Notes: generated by a model not told the origin, from the letters alone. A stretch of DNA of 64,000 bases from Mangifera indica (GCF_011075055.1 NC_058144.1:13296138-13360137); one strand, 5' to 3'; counted from the stretch's first letter, positions 12,186 through 24,048 are shown. Numbers and translations are program-made.

Positions 12186-13290
12186 AGACTCTTGTTGTGA
12201 CACCTTCCTTAGTCTAATCATTCGGGATAGGGCTACAGTGCAATGCTTTGCAAAATGTCCAAGTTGGCAATAGTTGAAGAACACTCCAATCAAACATTCT
12301 CTCTTATGTTATTTCTCACATTTTTAGCACGTAGGTGCATCATTTTTCTTTTGCTTTTTATGTCCATTCTATTTCTTCTTATCTTTTGACTAAAAAGGAT
12401 CTTTTTCCCTTATTAGAACGTTAGGCTGGGATTGAGTTAGCTGAATCATCACACCTATTGTTAGGGTTGGTAGTAAGTCTTTTACCATAATTCTTATGAA
12501 TATCTTAGATTTCAAGGCACAATCCATGACTTTGTTGTAATCTCTTAAAGGGCTGTCTCTTATCATTACATCTTCAACAATAGTTAGATTGAAGCCAGGG
12601 ACAAACTTTTCCATGCACCCTTAGCAAAACTCGTTACTGTAGGAGCACATCATGCCAGAGAATTGAATCAAGTGGCATAATCTTTCATTGAGCTCGACCC
12701 CTATTGGAGATAAAGGAACTTATAAAATTTTACAAAGGTTATGCCAACAACCTTGTACTTGACATCAAACAACTCTCAAAACTTTGTTCAAGTCAATCTA
12801 AAAATATCCTTTAATTCTAAGGTCATCTTTAACCAAGCTCAAACATCTACTTGAAATAGGTAGGTGACATATCTAATATTCTCAATGTCTATTATCATGA
12901 ATAGAGACATGACACTCTCTACAATTTGCATCCACTCTTTAGCAACTATGGAATCATTCATACTAGAGAATGTTTATAGCTAGTATGGTCCCATCAATCT
13001 ATAAATAGGGTGTAATTACGTCTTTCTCATAGTTGGTGTTTATCCTATTAGCTTGGATGGTCCCCCAGTCTTACCATGTGTTAGTGATGCTTAAAAAAAC
13101 TTGCTATCGTCTTTAGAAACATCTTGTTAATCCCTCAACACCTCTTGAACAATGTTTTAGATGACCACAACACTTAATATGAGGGCAATAGTCTCTAAAT
13201 TTTGTGCCTCTAGTGGGTTATCCTTAAAAGGATTTCTAGCGATTCTTGGTGTCCTTATCATTCTCAATCTGTCAAAACCCACAACTCATG
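12186..13290 (-). pseudogene. Gypsy gag fragment with two zinc knuckles
   Basis: On the minus strand, from 13,290 downward, a gag-like capsid region leads to two zinc-knuckle relics at about 12,240-12,350. The first reads C-x2-C-x3-H-x4-C with stops inside; the second reads CQLGHFAKHC. An open stretch at 12,390-12,614 covers the conserved region before the knuckles. It abuts a family-D LTR at one end and a SIRE-like 3' region at the other, with no LTR or pol of its own. Confidence 0.65.
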
Positions 13291-14453
13291 AATGATATGA
13301 TCAATCTAATTACATGAATTAAAAATCTTACTTACATTGATAGGCAAGCATGGGTGATCAAGGTTTAGGGTCAGTTAATCTAAAAGATAAGTGATATTCA
13401 AGAGGCCTTCATAGATATAGATTTTAGCATGATAGTCACCTTCATTTCTCAACACTTAGGGATTGATCTAGAGGATGACAATGAAAGCTATATCAAGAAA
13501 TTCTCTAAAAGCAATTGGTTTAATGCAGAAACACTCTTTCGATGAAAGTCATTGAAAAAATGGGAAAATGAGTGAAAAACTTGTTGGTACGACTTTGATA
13601 ATTCTAACTCTATTGCTTCTTTGATGCTAGAACCAAGCTGTAAGGAAAAATATGTGTGGAGGAACAATCCCTAACTAAAATGTGGCAAGTAATGGAATAC
13701 CTTTAAATGTTAAATAGAAAGATGACTTTTTGCGTACTAAGATTGACGACGTGGATGGAAAGTTTGAACGACTAAGTCAAGAAGTTTGAGAACTTAGTTC
13801 TTGAATTCCTCACATGAGGATGGATGATGCCCATGATCTCTCTTGCATCTTTTTTGTTCTTAATTTTTGCACTTTATATGTTTTTTTTCAAAATTGTACA
13901 TTTAAGGAACATTTTGCAATTCACTTGTTTTATTGTGTTTAGTTGAACTCATGTAGTTTGCACTAACTTTGTTGAACTTTTGTTAAATTTGGATTCTAGA
14001 TATTAAATTGTTGGATGTGTTGGTTTAATATGTTGGATGATTAACATTAAGATGTATTTTTATTGAAATATTGAATATGTGTTAGATATGTGTTACAGTT
14101 TATTGCAATTATTGGAGATGTTTTGTTGTTGCCATCTTTTCCTTTTTGATTTGTGACAAAAAGGGATAAAAATGTGAATAAATGTTGATGTTGATGCAAT
14201 TGATGTTAATGAAAATTTATATGTAAATATGTTAATGTTACACAACATGCTAAGTAAAATGCAAATAAATTGATAATGGCTTAATAAAAATACTTGGTAA
14301 TCATAAAGCCTTAAAATGTTAAAAATAGGGGAAACATATAGGTTTTTTTAAAGAAGGAGTTTAAAATCACAAATAAGCAAAAACCCATCACATTTTTCAT
14401 ATGTTTAAGCTAATTCTCAAATTGTTTTTGTCACCAATAAAAAAAGGAGAGAT
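13291..14453 (+). mobile_element. SIRE-like copia 3' region (end of third ORF plus untranslated tail)
   Basis: This precedes a polypurine tract and LTR in the same orientation. Around 13,735-13,880 a heptad-like segment (IDDVDGKFERLSQEV) is followed by hydrophobic residues (IFFVLNFCTLYVFF), the tail expected of the extra ORF that such elements carry after pol. Stops interrupt it. From 13,900 to 14,438 it is AT-rich untranslated sequence with no recognised content. Identification of the ORF is tentative; the element class rests mainly on the polypurine tract and LTR. Confidence 0.6.
14439..14453 (+). other. Polypurine tract
   Basis: AAAAAAAGGAGAGAT directly precedes an LTR starting TGTTGGACCC. 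The same tract occurs, on the minus strand, at 33,925-33,939 in the complete SIRE-like element. It primes plus-strand DNA synthesis. Confidence 0.85.
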
Positions 14454-15869
14454 TGTTGGACCCTAAAGTATTTTGATGACAACAAAAACAAAGTTAAATG
14501 CACTAATTTGTCCATGACATGACTTAAGTTATGACCATTTTGGACAAAAATGGAAAAATGAAGGTATCAAGGTGATGCACTATCATGTACCTATGATGCA
14601 TGTTTGTGCATAATTGTTTTTTTAACTGTGTATGCAAAGGTACAAGACCGTACGTGAATCTCATTCATACCTCTAGACTTTTAGGCTCAATCAAACATAT
14701 GATGCATGTCGGTCCATACTTGATGCACTATCTTGCATGACATATATGAAACTAGTTATTTGCAAGCCTTCTTATACACAATGTCCCATTTGTGCTTCAA
14801 TTTAAGTCAATGTAGGATTTGGTCAACAATTGATGCATGCCCATACATGACACAAATGAAAAAGTCATGAGCAACACATTCGTGCAAAGGTGTCCCATGC
14901 ACCAACATGTTTAAGTCAACTCTTGAAAAGTCAACATTTGATGCATGCCTATGCATTCGAAACATGCATGACCATGTTAGTACATTGAAGAGGTCATGAC
15001 CAAGAGTAGTCATTCATGAGCAAGCCAAGCATCATAGCTAAGTCAAATGCATACCCGTATAAGAGGTATGCACACCCATAAACAAGCCAAATCTCAAGAG
15101 TACATACTCTTATGCATACAAGGCATTCAATGTAGTAGATTTTTCACTCAATCATCATGTGAAGCAATGTATGATGATGCATGATATATGGATAACTGTA
15201 CACTCAATTGGTGCTAGTGAAAAGTTGACCATTAGGTGTGTTGATTGAGGTTCACTTGCTTTGAAAAAAAAAAAAAAAGCTTTTTAGGTCAGTCACAATT
15301 GTGCACACGAGTTGAACACCCATACATTTAACTATTTTAAGAGAAAAATGTCATTTTCATATGTCAATAACTATCTCATTGTGTCCAACGGTTATTTCTA
15401 CATTTCCAACCCATGGAGCTTATATCTCATTGTGTCCAATGGTTAGAGAACATACTTGATCAAACTATACTCATTTTCTTTTCTAAAGCCTTCAATACAT
15501 TCTCCCACTAAACTACTCATTCTTATTTTTGAAGAAACTCTAGTACTTAAACTTTTGTAATCATCCTTGTAAAGGTATTCACATATTAATTCCCTTATTT
15601 CAATCACTTGTGGTATGAAATCTCATATAGCTAGTGTAAAGTATTCATCATCTTTAGTGAAACTTTAAACCAATTGCTTAAAGAAGTGGATGTAAGATGC
15701 TTAGGTGGATTAGCTTGGAAACACTATAAATTTTGAGCACTCTCTTTCCCTATATCTCTTATATTTGTGTTTATAATTGTTTTGATTGAAACTTTAAATT
15801 GTGTTTTAATATTTTTGTATATCCTATTCAACTCCTTATAGAATTACTTTAGCCATTAGAGTATTTTCA
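14454..15869 (+). repeat. 3' LTR of SIRE-like copia element
   Basis: Starts TGTTGGACCC immediately after the polypurine tract. The end is placed at TATTTTCA (15,869) from the expected CA terminus and a length of about 1.4 kb, comparable with the other SIRE-like LTRs here (1.3-1.6 kb). It contains an A-run at about 15,264-15,280. No matching 5' LTR or target duplication was found, so the right end is uncertain. Confidence 0.6.
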
Positions 15870-16560
15870 CCTCCGATTAGTGTCAAAATGTTGATGTGAA
15901 TTTACATACTTCAATGAGAAGGCTACACCAATGGCAAGAAAGTTAATAATGGTGATTGAAATTAGTAAAATAATTTTGTATCCACTATTGATGATAATGA
16001 ATGGAAATAATTATGAAGAAGAAAGATTGCATACGAAAATTGTGAAGATAAAAAATGGTTTTAATGTGGTTCAACCTGTTAGTCAGAAGTCTACATACAT
16101 GATTATATTATTTACATCTCTAAGAAAAGTTTTTAATAAGGTGCTATTATGTAATACAAAAGAATTATTGAGAGAATCCCTTTTAACTTTTGTACAATTT
16201 TTTATATTCATTAGAAAAGAGATTGGGTTGTGAGTGATTATATGTAAATAAATTAATTACATCAATTATATGATCTCAATTCAATAAGGAATGGTGGTTT
16301 TCCTCTATAGACAAAATGAAATAAGAAGATAGTCTCCTAAATGTTGTAAAGTGAAATAGTTAAGTGTTTCTCATTATATTCAAGTGAAAAATTTTATATT
16401 CACATCTTTAACTTATATGCGACTAAATAACATGTCTAATTGTTGACAAAATAGCTTGTCTCGGTTAAACCTCAAGTGTCATTTCCATGCGTATAATCAT
16501 TGAAAAGTTTTACCGTATAACACTAACCAAAACAACTGCATTTGCCAAACAATCGCGGCT
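15870..16560. other. Unassigned AT-rich stretch between LTR and DGP3
   Basis: A 100-codon open frame at 15,931-16,233 (plus strand) shows no recognisable domain and codon use unlike a gene. No repeat shared with the rest of the window was noticed. Confidence 0.4.
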
Positions 16561-16975
16561 CTTTTAAGTCGATAAATCAAATGTGAAGTACATAAATTTG
16601 GAGCTCAGTTTTTCACAAACATTTGTTATACGAGAGTACAAAATATGGTAAGAGCCTTTGATACACTTGGGCGGCCTGGACGAAAACATAATGGAAGTAA
16701 TAATATGATCCAGTATAACTAACCCCATTTCCACTATGATTCTACAATTTTGGCCCCGCTGAAACTTACTAGCAGCCTTGTTTGTCATTTTGACCAATAT
16801 AATTACAACAAATTGAAGCTATTCTATTTACTAAGACACCTCAGTCAACCGAATGAAACCTATAGGGTTTCTAAATTCTCTAGTTGGTAGCTTTCACCTT
16901 TCAGCACTCGAGGCATCAGGTGGTGCTCACAGAAGCTTTAAATCATCTTGGACCCAAAGCTAGCACCCTGAGACA
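16561..16975 (-). other. Probable 3' untranslated or downstream region of DGP3
   Basis: This lies immediately after the DGP3 stop codon. It is less AT-rich than the sequence below 16,560 and matches no mobile-element family in the window, so it is taken as gene flank. No clear AATAAA polyadenylation signal was found, and the 3' end is not defined. Confidence 0.45.
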
Positions 16976-19886
16976 TTACCTGGGGGGCCTCTCCAGTGAA
17001 GTCCAACCAAACCTTCCCTTCCGGAAATCTGACAAGACCCGGTATGCTGCCTGGTGGGCATCCCCATTAAACAAATGAAGAGCAAGCTTCTGAATAAATC
17101 TGCAATACAACAGCGTTACTAGATCAATGAGATATTGTTGTGCAATGAAACTTCAGAGTGCTTGTACATCCTGAGAAAGATTCCAAAGCCAAAAAGATAT
17201 CGCTTCTCCAGATCCAGAATAAGTTTCTTGAAGAATTTGGCATTAGGAATCTTTCAAAGTGTGCCATATCACCCTTTCAAGTGAGAACTACAATCACTGA
17301 GACATACGTTTTACCACAGTTACCATCCACATCAATCTTGTAACGGTTTTGAAGTGCCTTTGAACCTGGAAAGGAGCATAAATTAGATTACAAGTTGTAC
17401 TCAGTATATTGACCCACTGAATTGCAGAATTTGAACTCTCTGGCATTTCATGTTGATGAAATTCCACCTGTAATCCATAAATCAGAACCATCTAATGGAA
17501 TTTCTGTTGACCATATTTCAGTCATTTGCAATTTTTTCCCTTAGGCCAGGATCAAAATGAACCCTAGAATCAGATTAAACCAAGCTCTTGCCCGATTACC
17601 AACAGTTAAGCAATAAGACACCAAATGAATAGTCTAGTATCAGTTTGACTTAGAAAACCTTTTTTTCTAAATGGAAGTGTGTCTAACTTAATGTTAAAAT
17701 AATAAACATGAGCACATGAGTACAGAGTCAAGAGAATACCATACCTACTGTTGGAATCCTTGTCAGCATTTGGACAAGAACCGCTGCAACATCAGCAACA
17801 TCATAGGATCTCTCTCCAATGTCATCACATATGGCGAGCTTTATTGCAGCTGCTTGATCACTAATCCTCATAGGGATTATTCCAGGAGAATCCAACAATT
17901 CAAGATCTTTACCAAAATGAACCCATCTTCAAAGAAAATAAGAAGGATTAACTAGGTAAAATAATGGATTATAGTCAAACAATATAAATATTTACAAATA
18001 GAAAGGTTAAGATCAAAATAACATTTTATAATTACGTTTTCTATTGACACAGAATAAATCCAAAAAGAAAAAAGTTCTACAATCTAAGAGAACCTAATTT
18101 TGAATTTTGGTTAACTTCCAAACTAATTAAAAGTTATAGACGTTGTAAGCACATAATCAGACCTTGTTCTTTATTAAGTTTCCAACAGCATTAGTAAAAT
18201 GTGAAAAGAATTTCAACTTTTTTGGAGCTCTCAGTATTTATAAGACTACATGAATTCAGGGATTAGAAATTTTAACTGCAAATCTTACGCCAAAATTCCA
18301 TGTCAATGTTTCAGCTTGTTAAAACCACCATTTCATTTCTGAGCCACTCCAACACTTTTGACAAGGTAAGCATCATGTGCTTCCCAAAAACTTAAACTTC
18401 TTCTACTTTCAAATTCCAGTAAAAATTGAAACAAGCTATCTCTTGATATTTTCAGAGATATCTAAGCAATAAAGACTAGAATACGTACTTCAATTCTCTT
18501 GTAACACCTGGTCTGGGAGCAGCTGGACACATTCGTCGCTTTAGCAAACGATTGATTAAAGATGATTTCCCAACATTCGGGTATCCAACTATTCCAGCTC
18601 GCACCTGTACAATGATCAGGGACAATGCTTATTGTTTGAAAGTGAAATTTTTATCAGGTAAAAATTAAGGGGTCGGCAATCATACACATCTGGATACAAA
18701 ATAAATAAAACTAGCATACTGCAAGACAGCATCACAACTTTATTTCATCTGTAACTGAAATTAAGACAGTAAGCAAGACACAGACACACACTTGTATATG
18801 CATAATAAGGTTCAATATGAATATGCAATTGATCAAGGGAACCCACCGGACGAGGAAGGAGCCCTTTAGCTCTGCGTTTGACATTAACGCCAGTTGCCAG
18901 TGTCTTTGCTAACCGACTCAACTTCATTGTGCCCTGTATTTAACACATTATTTAATTTCTGCTATGGTGCAAAAACTACAGATAGCTAAAATAACATTTC
19001 CCACTGCTATACCATTCCAAGTTGTCCATTGGAGAAAATAACTTTAGTTCCCTGCATTGCATAATAAGTAGCCCAGGCATTCCTATCTGCTGTAGATATC
19101 ATGTCTTCTCTATTCAACACTAAAATTTTTTTCCTATTACCGAGCCACGAATCCATCTGCTCAAGAATTAACAGTAAAAAGTTAAAAATATTAAAATATT
19201 ATAAAGTTTGAATAAGCAATAAACATCAAATTTCCCAAAACTTTCAAAATTTAACAGAATTAATATGTAAATGTTAAAGTTGAACCTGAGGATGGCTAGT
19301 GGACAAGGGAATTCTAGCATCACGCACTTCAATGACAACATCCATCAACTTGAGTTGTTCTTTAAGTTCTTTTTCAGTTTTCGCAATATGACCAGGATAC
19401 CACTGTAGAATTATCATCAAATAACATAAACAAACAATTAAAATTAAATAAATGGCGTTCTGAACATAATAATTTTTTTTAATAAAGATATGATAATTTT
19501 AATTATTAAAGTACCTGAACGGGCCGCAACGACTTGGTCCAGTAGTAAAGATCAGCATCTAAATCAACCCAATCAAACTCTTCATCGTAGCTCTGAAAGC
19601 CGCCATTGGAATGTGAATTTCCATGCTGAGTCAATTTTTGGCCACCAACAATCTGAAATAATTTCCATTTGTCTCGTCAATTTCCGGTCAATAATATATA
19701 ATAAAAGTGGAGGCAATCAGAAAGAAAGGAGAAGTTGGCGAAAAAAGTTGCCTGAATTGAGGAGAAAGATGGAGTGGAGGCGAGAGCTGAAATAGAAGAA
19801 GACGATTTGGTTTTGGTAAGGGAATAGACGACGTGGAAGGAGTTAGTGAGAGAATGTAAGGGTAGAGTTGAAAGCTGAAGCGCCAT
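16976..19886 (-). CDS. DGP3: DAR GTPase 3-like, plastid YlqF/RbgA family (9 exons)
   Basis: Exons on the minus strand: 19,886-19,752; 19,652-19,515; 19,402-19,286; 19,156-19,013; 18,933-18,847; 18,604-18,489; 17,926-17,745; 17,365-17,308; 17,099-16,976. They total 1,101 nt (366 residues plus TAA) and join in frame. Residues 1-45 are Ser/Thr-rich without acidic residues, like a plastid transit peptide. WYPGH begins at 92, the DAR motif is at 119-121, G4 (NRED) at 145-148, G1 (GYPNVGKSS) at 214-222, a G2 Thr (PGVT) near 242 and G3 (DSPG) at 258-261. G4 before G1 is the circular permutation that defines the family. Bacterial RbgA/YlqF assists large ribosomal subunit assembly, so a role in plastid ribosome assembly is inferred. 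Length fits the Arabidopsis DGP3 protein (about 370 residues, from memory). The start is the first ATG of a transit-like exon. All introns are GT-AG except intron 1. No disabling change was seen. Confidence 0.95.
19653..19751 (-). other. Intron 1 of DGP3 with GC-AG splice sites
   Basis: The donor reads CAG|GCAACT and the acceptor TTTCAG|ATTG. No GT exists downstream of codon 18 that would keep exon 1 in frame. Using the GC donor gives phase-0 joining (45 plus 46 codons) and the family-typical passage IQ-IVGG. GC-AG introns are a known minority class in plants. Confidence 0.85.
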
Positions 19887-20066
19887 CGAAGCTATTTCTT
19901 CTCGATTTGGTGTGAGGTCAAAATGAGATGAACGGCATATTCAAGTGTTATCTTTGGCTTTCTTCTGTTTAATCAAAGCGAGTGCGGCAAACAGACGGAT
20001 GTATTTGTTCGAAACGTTTCACAAGTTTAAAAGGTGCTTAAATGCCCCCTAGTTCAACTTTTATAA
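19887..20066 (-). promoter_or_regulatory. Putative DGP3 promoter and 5' UTR
   Basis: On the minus strand a TATAAAAG box occupies 20,065-20,058, about 172 bp upstream of the ATG at 19,886. A transcription start near 20,030 would follow from usual TATA spacing. No other element was recognised. The ARIA-like pseudogene ends only about 320 bp further upstream. Confidence 0.45.
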
Positions 20067-20383
20067 ATAAATTGAAAAAGATAAGGAGTAATACGATATT
20101 TACTTAATACTATGTGGTGCTAAAAAATATAAAATATTTATTTTTAAAAATTAATAAAGAAATGCAAGGTCATACAAAAAATTAGAACCCGAAAGAAAAA
20201 TAATGGTTTCTAGCCATATAGGAATTTACGAGAGACGCTTTGAACAGATAGTACTATGACTTAAATATTCAAGAACTGTATTGACTCAGGAAGATCAATA
20301 AGTGCCTTGCCTGGGATTTAGGAGTTTGCATTATCACTAAAAAATTGCTACATTTTGAGATCTGCAAAATTCCTTCATTGGCC
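20067..20383. other. Intergenic spacer, DGP3 to ARIA pseudogene
   Basis: AT-rich sequence in which the C-terminal codons expected after the last recognised ARIA-like exon cannot be found. No repeat family was recognised. Confidence 0.4.
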
Positions 20384-20509
20384 CTACTCTTCCATCTTTG
20401 CATTGTCAAATTTTTCTAGTGTAAAGAGTATGCATGATTGCTAAAATGACAAGGCATTATAGGCCTCAGAAAACTGAAACATGAATGGGACATTCTCGAT
20501 TGAAATATC
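20384..20509 (-). pseudogene. ARIA-like pseudogene, post-BTB exon with nonsense codon
   Basis: After the acceptor TTCTATAG the frame reads DISIENVPFMFQFSEAYNAL, then SF, a TAG stop at 20,443-20,441, then QSCILFTLEKFDNAKMEE and a second stop at 20,386-20,384. This follows the family segment DISxENV...SEAF.A.SL(R)..CILF.LE.FDK. The first stop replaces the conserved Arg position. The residues normally following (about 40) are not found. Confidence 0.88.
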
Positions 20510-20605
20510 CTATAGAATGAGGGTAAGTCATTAGATTGGATTGGCGTCTAGTACAAATATCATGATATGTAAAAGAGCACTTACCAAAATAATATTGTAC
20601 CCAAC

Positions 20606-20723
20606 CTGTGCAATGGCAACCTCACAGAGACGTTTGAGACCATCCAAGAGATACTGATCAGCAGCCCTGAGGAGACCTTGAGCTACATCTATGTTAACGT
20701 CTACAGATCCTGTACATATGAAT
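20606..20723 (-). pseudogene. ARIA-like pseudogene, BTB exon (FIxTGSVDV to AIAQ)
   Basis: One nucleotide plus 39 codons between acceptor ATATATTAG and donor GTTGGG. It reads FICTGSVDVNIDVAQGLLRA, then ADQYLLDGLKRLCEVAIAQ, the highly conserved BTB C-terminal helix block of the family. The Tyr of FIYTG is Cys here. The exon itself is open. Confidence 0.92.
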
Positions 20724-20802
20724 CTAATATATTAGCAAAGAGAACTACGACATGAAGCACCTTTTGGACAGGGAATGTTCAAATTGTTAGAGTTGGTGTC
20801 CT

Positions 20803-21687
20803 AACATAAGTATGATAAATTAAACCTTAATAAAAGTTAATTAATTTTGTGAAATATGAATTTCGATTTTCATATTTATAGGCGAAATATATTTTTATAT
20901 GGTTTCAGAGTTTAAAACCAAATAAATGGGTCTAATCACCTAAAGTGATATTAGATACCAAGTGGTAACACACCCAACCAAATGGTAAGTGTAACAGTTT
21001 ATGTTGGTTGCACGTAAAAGAAAATGTTGGAAAGTAAAGAGTCTCACATCAAATAAAAATAATATAAGGGTAGTAGATTGGGCCTTAACACATGTCAATT
21101 AGTTTTGTGTAATATAAGTTTCGATCTTCATACTTATAGACCAATATATTTTTACTTGATATTAGAGCCTAAAATCAAATGGGCAGGCCTAATAGCCTAA
21201 AGTGATTTTGGATACCAAGTGGCAACGCATTAAGCCAAACGACAGGTTTAACAGTCTATAGTAGTTGCATTTAAGGGAAGGTGTTAGAGACTCAGTAGTC
21301 TAATATCAAATAAAAACAATATAAGTGAGTGGTATATAAGTATTGTAAATTGAACCTTAACAAAAACTAATTAGTTTTGTGTACTATGAGTTTTAATCTT
21401 TACACTTATAAATCAAATATATTTCTATATGGTATCAGAGCCCATAATCATATGGGTGGGCTTAACAGCCTAAAGTGATCCTAGATACCAAGTGGCAACA
21501 CACCTTGTCAAACCAATATTGGTTGCACTTGATCAAGGATGTTGGAGACTGCAAAGTCTCACATCAAATAAAAACAACATAAGTGAGTAGTATATAAGTG
21601 TGGTAGATTGAATCTTATCACAAATTAATTGGTTTTGTATAATATCAGTTTCGATCTCTACACTTATTGGCTCAATATATTTCTACA
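20803..21687 (+). mobile_element. Tandem TRIM array: four LTRs, three internal segments
   Basis: LTR starts (TGTTGG/TGTTAG) are at 21,025, 21,282 and 21,540; a 5'-truncated first LTR begins about 20,803. Periods are 257 and 258 bp. The complete LTRs are 148 bp (21,282-21,429 and 21,540-21,687). Each internal segment starts with a PBS (TGGTATCAGAGC at 21,430; diverged versions at about 20,899 and 21,168) and ends in a purine tract such as AAGGGAAGG before the next LTR. No protein is encoded. It interrupts the family-D 5' LTR 18 bp from its start. Confidence 0.85.
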
Positions 21688-22987
21688 CTTGGAGCCAATC
21701 CCCATAGTAATACAAGTTCATTAATAGAGGCCTGTGACATTCTTTGTCCAAGAAGGCATATGTTTATACATAGATAAATGTTCTTAGAGTGGTTAAACCG
21801 TAGCAAGAGATCAATGTATGACATCTAATCGTGAGAACTATATGTACACATTAGGTGGTTATTCTTAATGATAAAGTTATTATAATGTTGAACAACCTTA
21901 TCAAAAAATGATGATAGTTCTCACGTGTTAGTGTTATTTGTTGACAATTTGGTGTAAAATATGGTGTACATTATAAACGTATTCACTGAATTGACCTACC
22001 AAAAGGATTTCATATGGATAGTTACTGTAATGGTTATGAAATATATCGTCACAGTGAACAAAGATACATGTGATCCTTAGACTTGAGATATCAAACCGTT
22101 TTATGTAAAAATCGATATAGTTTGACACTAACCTAACATAGTCTGGTTTGAGGATCATTTAAAAGGTGGTGATTGGCTACATTGAGATTTGAATGAAAGC
22201 TATGATGGATTAATAGAGGATTTGTCACTCTCCAACATAGGAGTTGATATCTTAGTTAGAGATTTCTAATGGACGACAATGACCAATTAAACTTGTGGCC
22301 ACAATAGATTGAGGTGTAGCTTAAACCAATATTATTTGATCGTTAATAGAAGTCAGTTAATTTAATTCAAGGATTTTTGATGGAGACACTTTATAATAAC
22401 AATTATTAAACAATGTAATATTAAATGACACAAAAAACTAAGTCATGACTAGAATTTTAACTCATTTGACTTTTGTCAAATGATGGATACTAGTTATGTT
22501 TTTCAGACAAAGGTGATTACACTAACCTTTAATGTTTTCAATAGAAGCATTATTCAACTGTTGAATTTGGTTTAAACAATGAGAATTAACCATTAATGTT
22601 GAACACAACAAATTCCATATTTCATCTGATTCATTGGAAATTTCAGTGAGTATGATTTGTAAATCTTTGTAAATACAAATTTGAATACTTTAAAGAAATT
22701 CAAGGAATTCAAGAATGAAATAAAGAATTTGTTAATTTGTGTATTTAGTCACTTGGAGTAAACCAAGAAGGTGATATACATAAAACAAATTATCCAATTT
22801 AATACCTAAGGTGTAATGGAAGTTTTAATACCTACTAAATATTTTAAGGTAATACTATAGAGATTGTAACCCACGTTTATGTCTCTACGTACAACACATT
22901 TTATATGTGTTATATGCATTGGATTGAAGTTCAATGATTCATTCAACAATGAAAGTGGCACTAATGTTAAACAAATAATTTGAGTTA
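21688..22987 (+). mobile_element. Family-D 5' LTR remainder and adjoining internal sequence
   Basis: The stretch 21,688-22,390 is similar to 42,525-43,020 and then to 59,160-59,250 of the 3' LTR (GAGCCAATCCC, the ATGATGATAGTT block, and a TTAAACCAATATTAT block). After about 22,390 the similarity ends and the distal 1.1 kb of the LTR is absent, so the 5' LTR is truncated. The rest, to 22,987, shows no recognisable coding content. Confidence 0.6.
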
Positions 22988-23435
22988 TGTAACACCATTC
23001 TTTAGATACATACCCCCTAATAGAAATATATAAAAAAAGATATGCACAATCGGACAATTTAAAAACTTTAATGAATGATCATCATTATAAAACGTGTAAA
23101 AAGGTAATGTAATAAAAATAACTGCTTTAATAATCAAACTTAGAAATTAGCAAGAATATAAAATCTCTGTTATAAAATAATCATACAAATCTTGAGTAAA
23201 CTCATGTGTCTGAAAGAAATAATAATAATACTAATAATGCTATGTGGCTGACAAACTAAATAACAACCCCTCACCTCTTATAGGTGCTAGCTGGACCGTT
23301 GGATCCCCATCTATCTTGCTACTCACCTTTGCCTATAAAACATACAAAGGAAATGCATGAAAAAAACTCAATAAGTGGATACCTTTCAACATCCATGGCC
23401 AATAAATTATCTGGCGTTAAAATCCTTTCTTAAAT
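22988..23435 (-). mobile_element. Truncated gypsy LTR (B-like), minus strand
   Basis: On the minus strand the end reads GGGGGTATGTATCTAAAG...GTGTTACA, matching the B2 3' LTR end at 54,200-54,230. Upstream it matches the block GCCATGGATGxTGAAAGG, CACTTAxTGAGTTTT and TTTATAGGCAAAGGTGAGTAG. The proximal part is missing: similarity stops near 23,435, where the SIRE-like sequence begins. Confidence 0.7.
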
Positions 23436-24048
23436 TGATGAGTTATCCTTGCATGTCTTTGATTACCCTATGCATACCTTAGTTGCATCAAACCGTGCTT
23501 TCTAAGATGACTCCATAATATTGAATCTGCCCTTCATATACTGAATTAGTTGATCCACACTACTAAGAAGCGTATCCTCATTGATCCTTGTCCTCTTACT
23601 CTATTTAGAGCTAGATTTTGGTACAATAAGATCACTGGGCTTGTAGGCAACACTTGTCCTTTCCCTATTGGCTATTCATCTAACTATTCTTCTTTTGCTT
23701 GACCTTTTTCATTATTTCCTCCAACCATGATCAAATGTCATCCACTATTTTGAGCTTTCTCAATCATCCTTATCTTTGAGAGCACATCGACAGTTATCTA
23801 GTGGGTCGCTTTGAATTATCTCATATATGCTCTATCACTATCATCAAAAGTAATTTCCAAGTTTAACGCAATGAAAGTGACAAGCATGGTTAACTAACTC
23901 TTCAACTTTTCACCCTGAATCTCAAGCAATTTATAAATCAACCATTTTGCTACTTCTTTCCATCCATAATAGCTTTTAATAAAACCATATCTTGCATAAA
24001 TACATGCCCACTTGTACTTTTTCTAGGTTTCAAAGAATAAGTAATCAT

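Noticed and set aside
15931..16233. 100-codon open frame on the plus strand, between an LTR and DGP3
   Set aside because: No recognisable motif, AT-driven composition (Ile, Lys, Leu rich), no splice or regulatory context.
16564..16797. 77-codon open frame downstream of DGP3 on the minus strand
   Set aside because: It lies in the presumed 3' flank, has no family resemblance and no supporting features.
19490..19795. 101-codon open frame on the plus strand over exon 2 and intron 1 of DGP3
   Set aside because: Antisense shadow of the real gene; it has no independent protein features.
20803..21687. Regularly spaced repeats of about 258 bp, considered as a satellite or CRISPR-like array
   Set aside because: Each unit has LTR termini, a PBS and a purine tract, so it is a TRIM array. 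The genome is eukaryotic.
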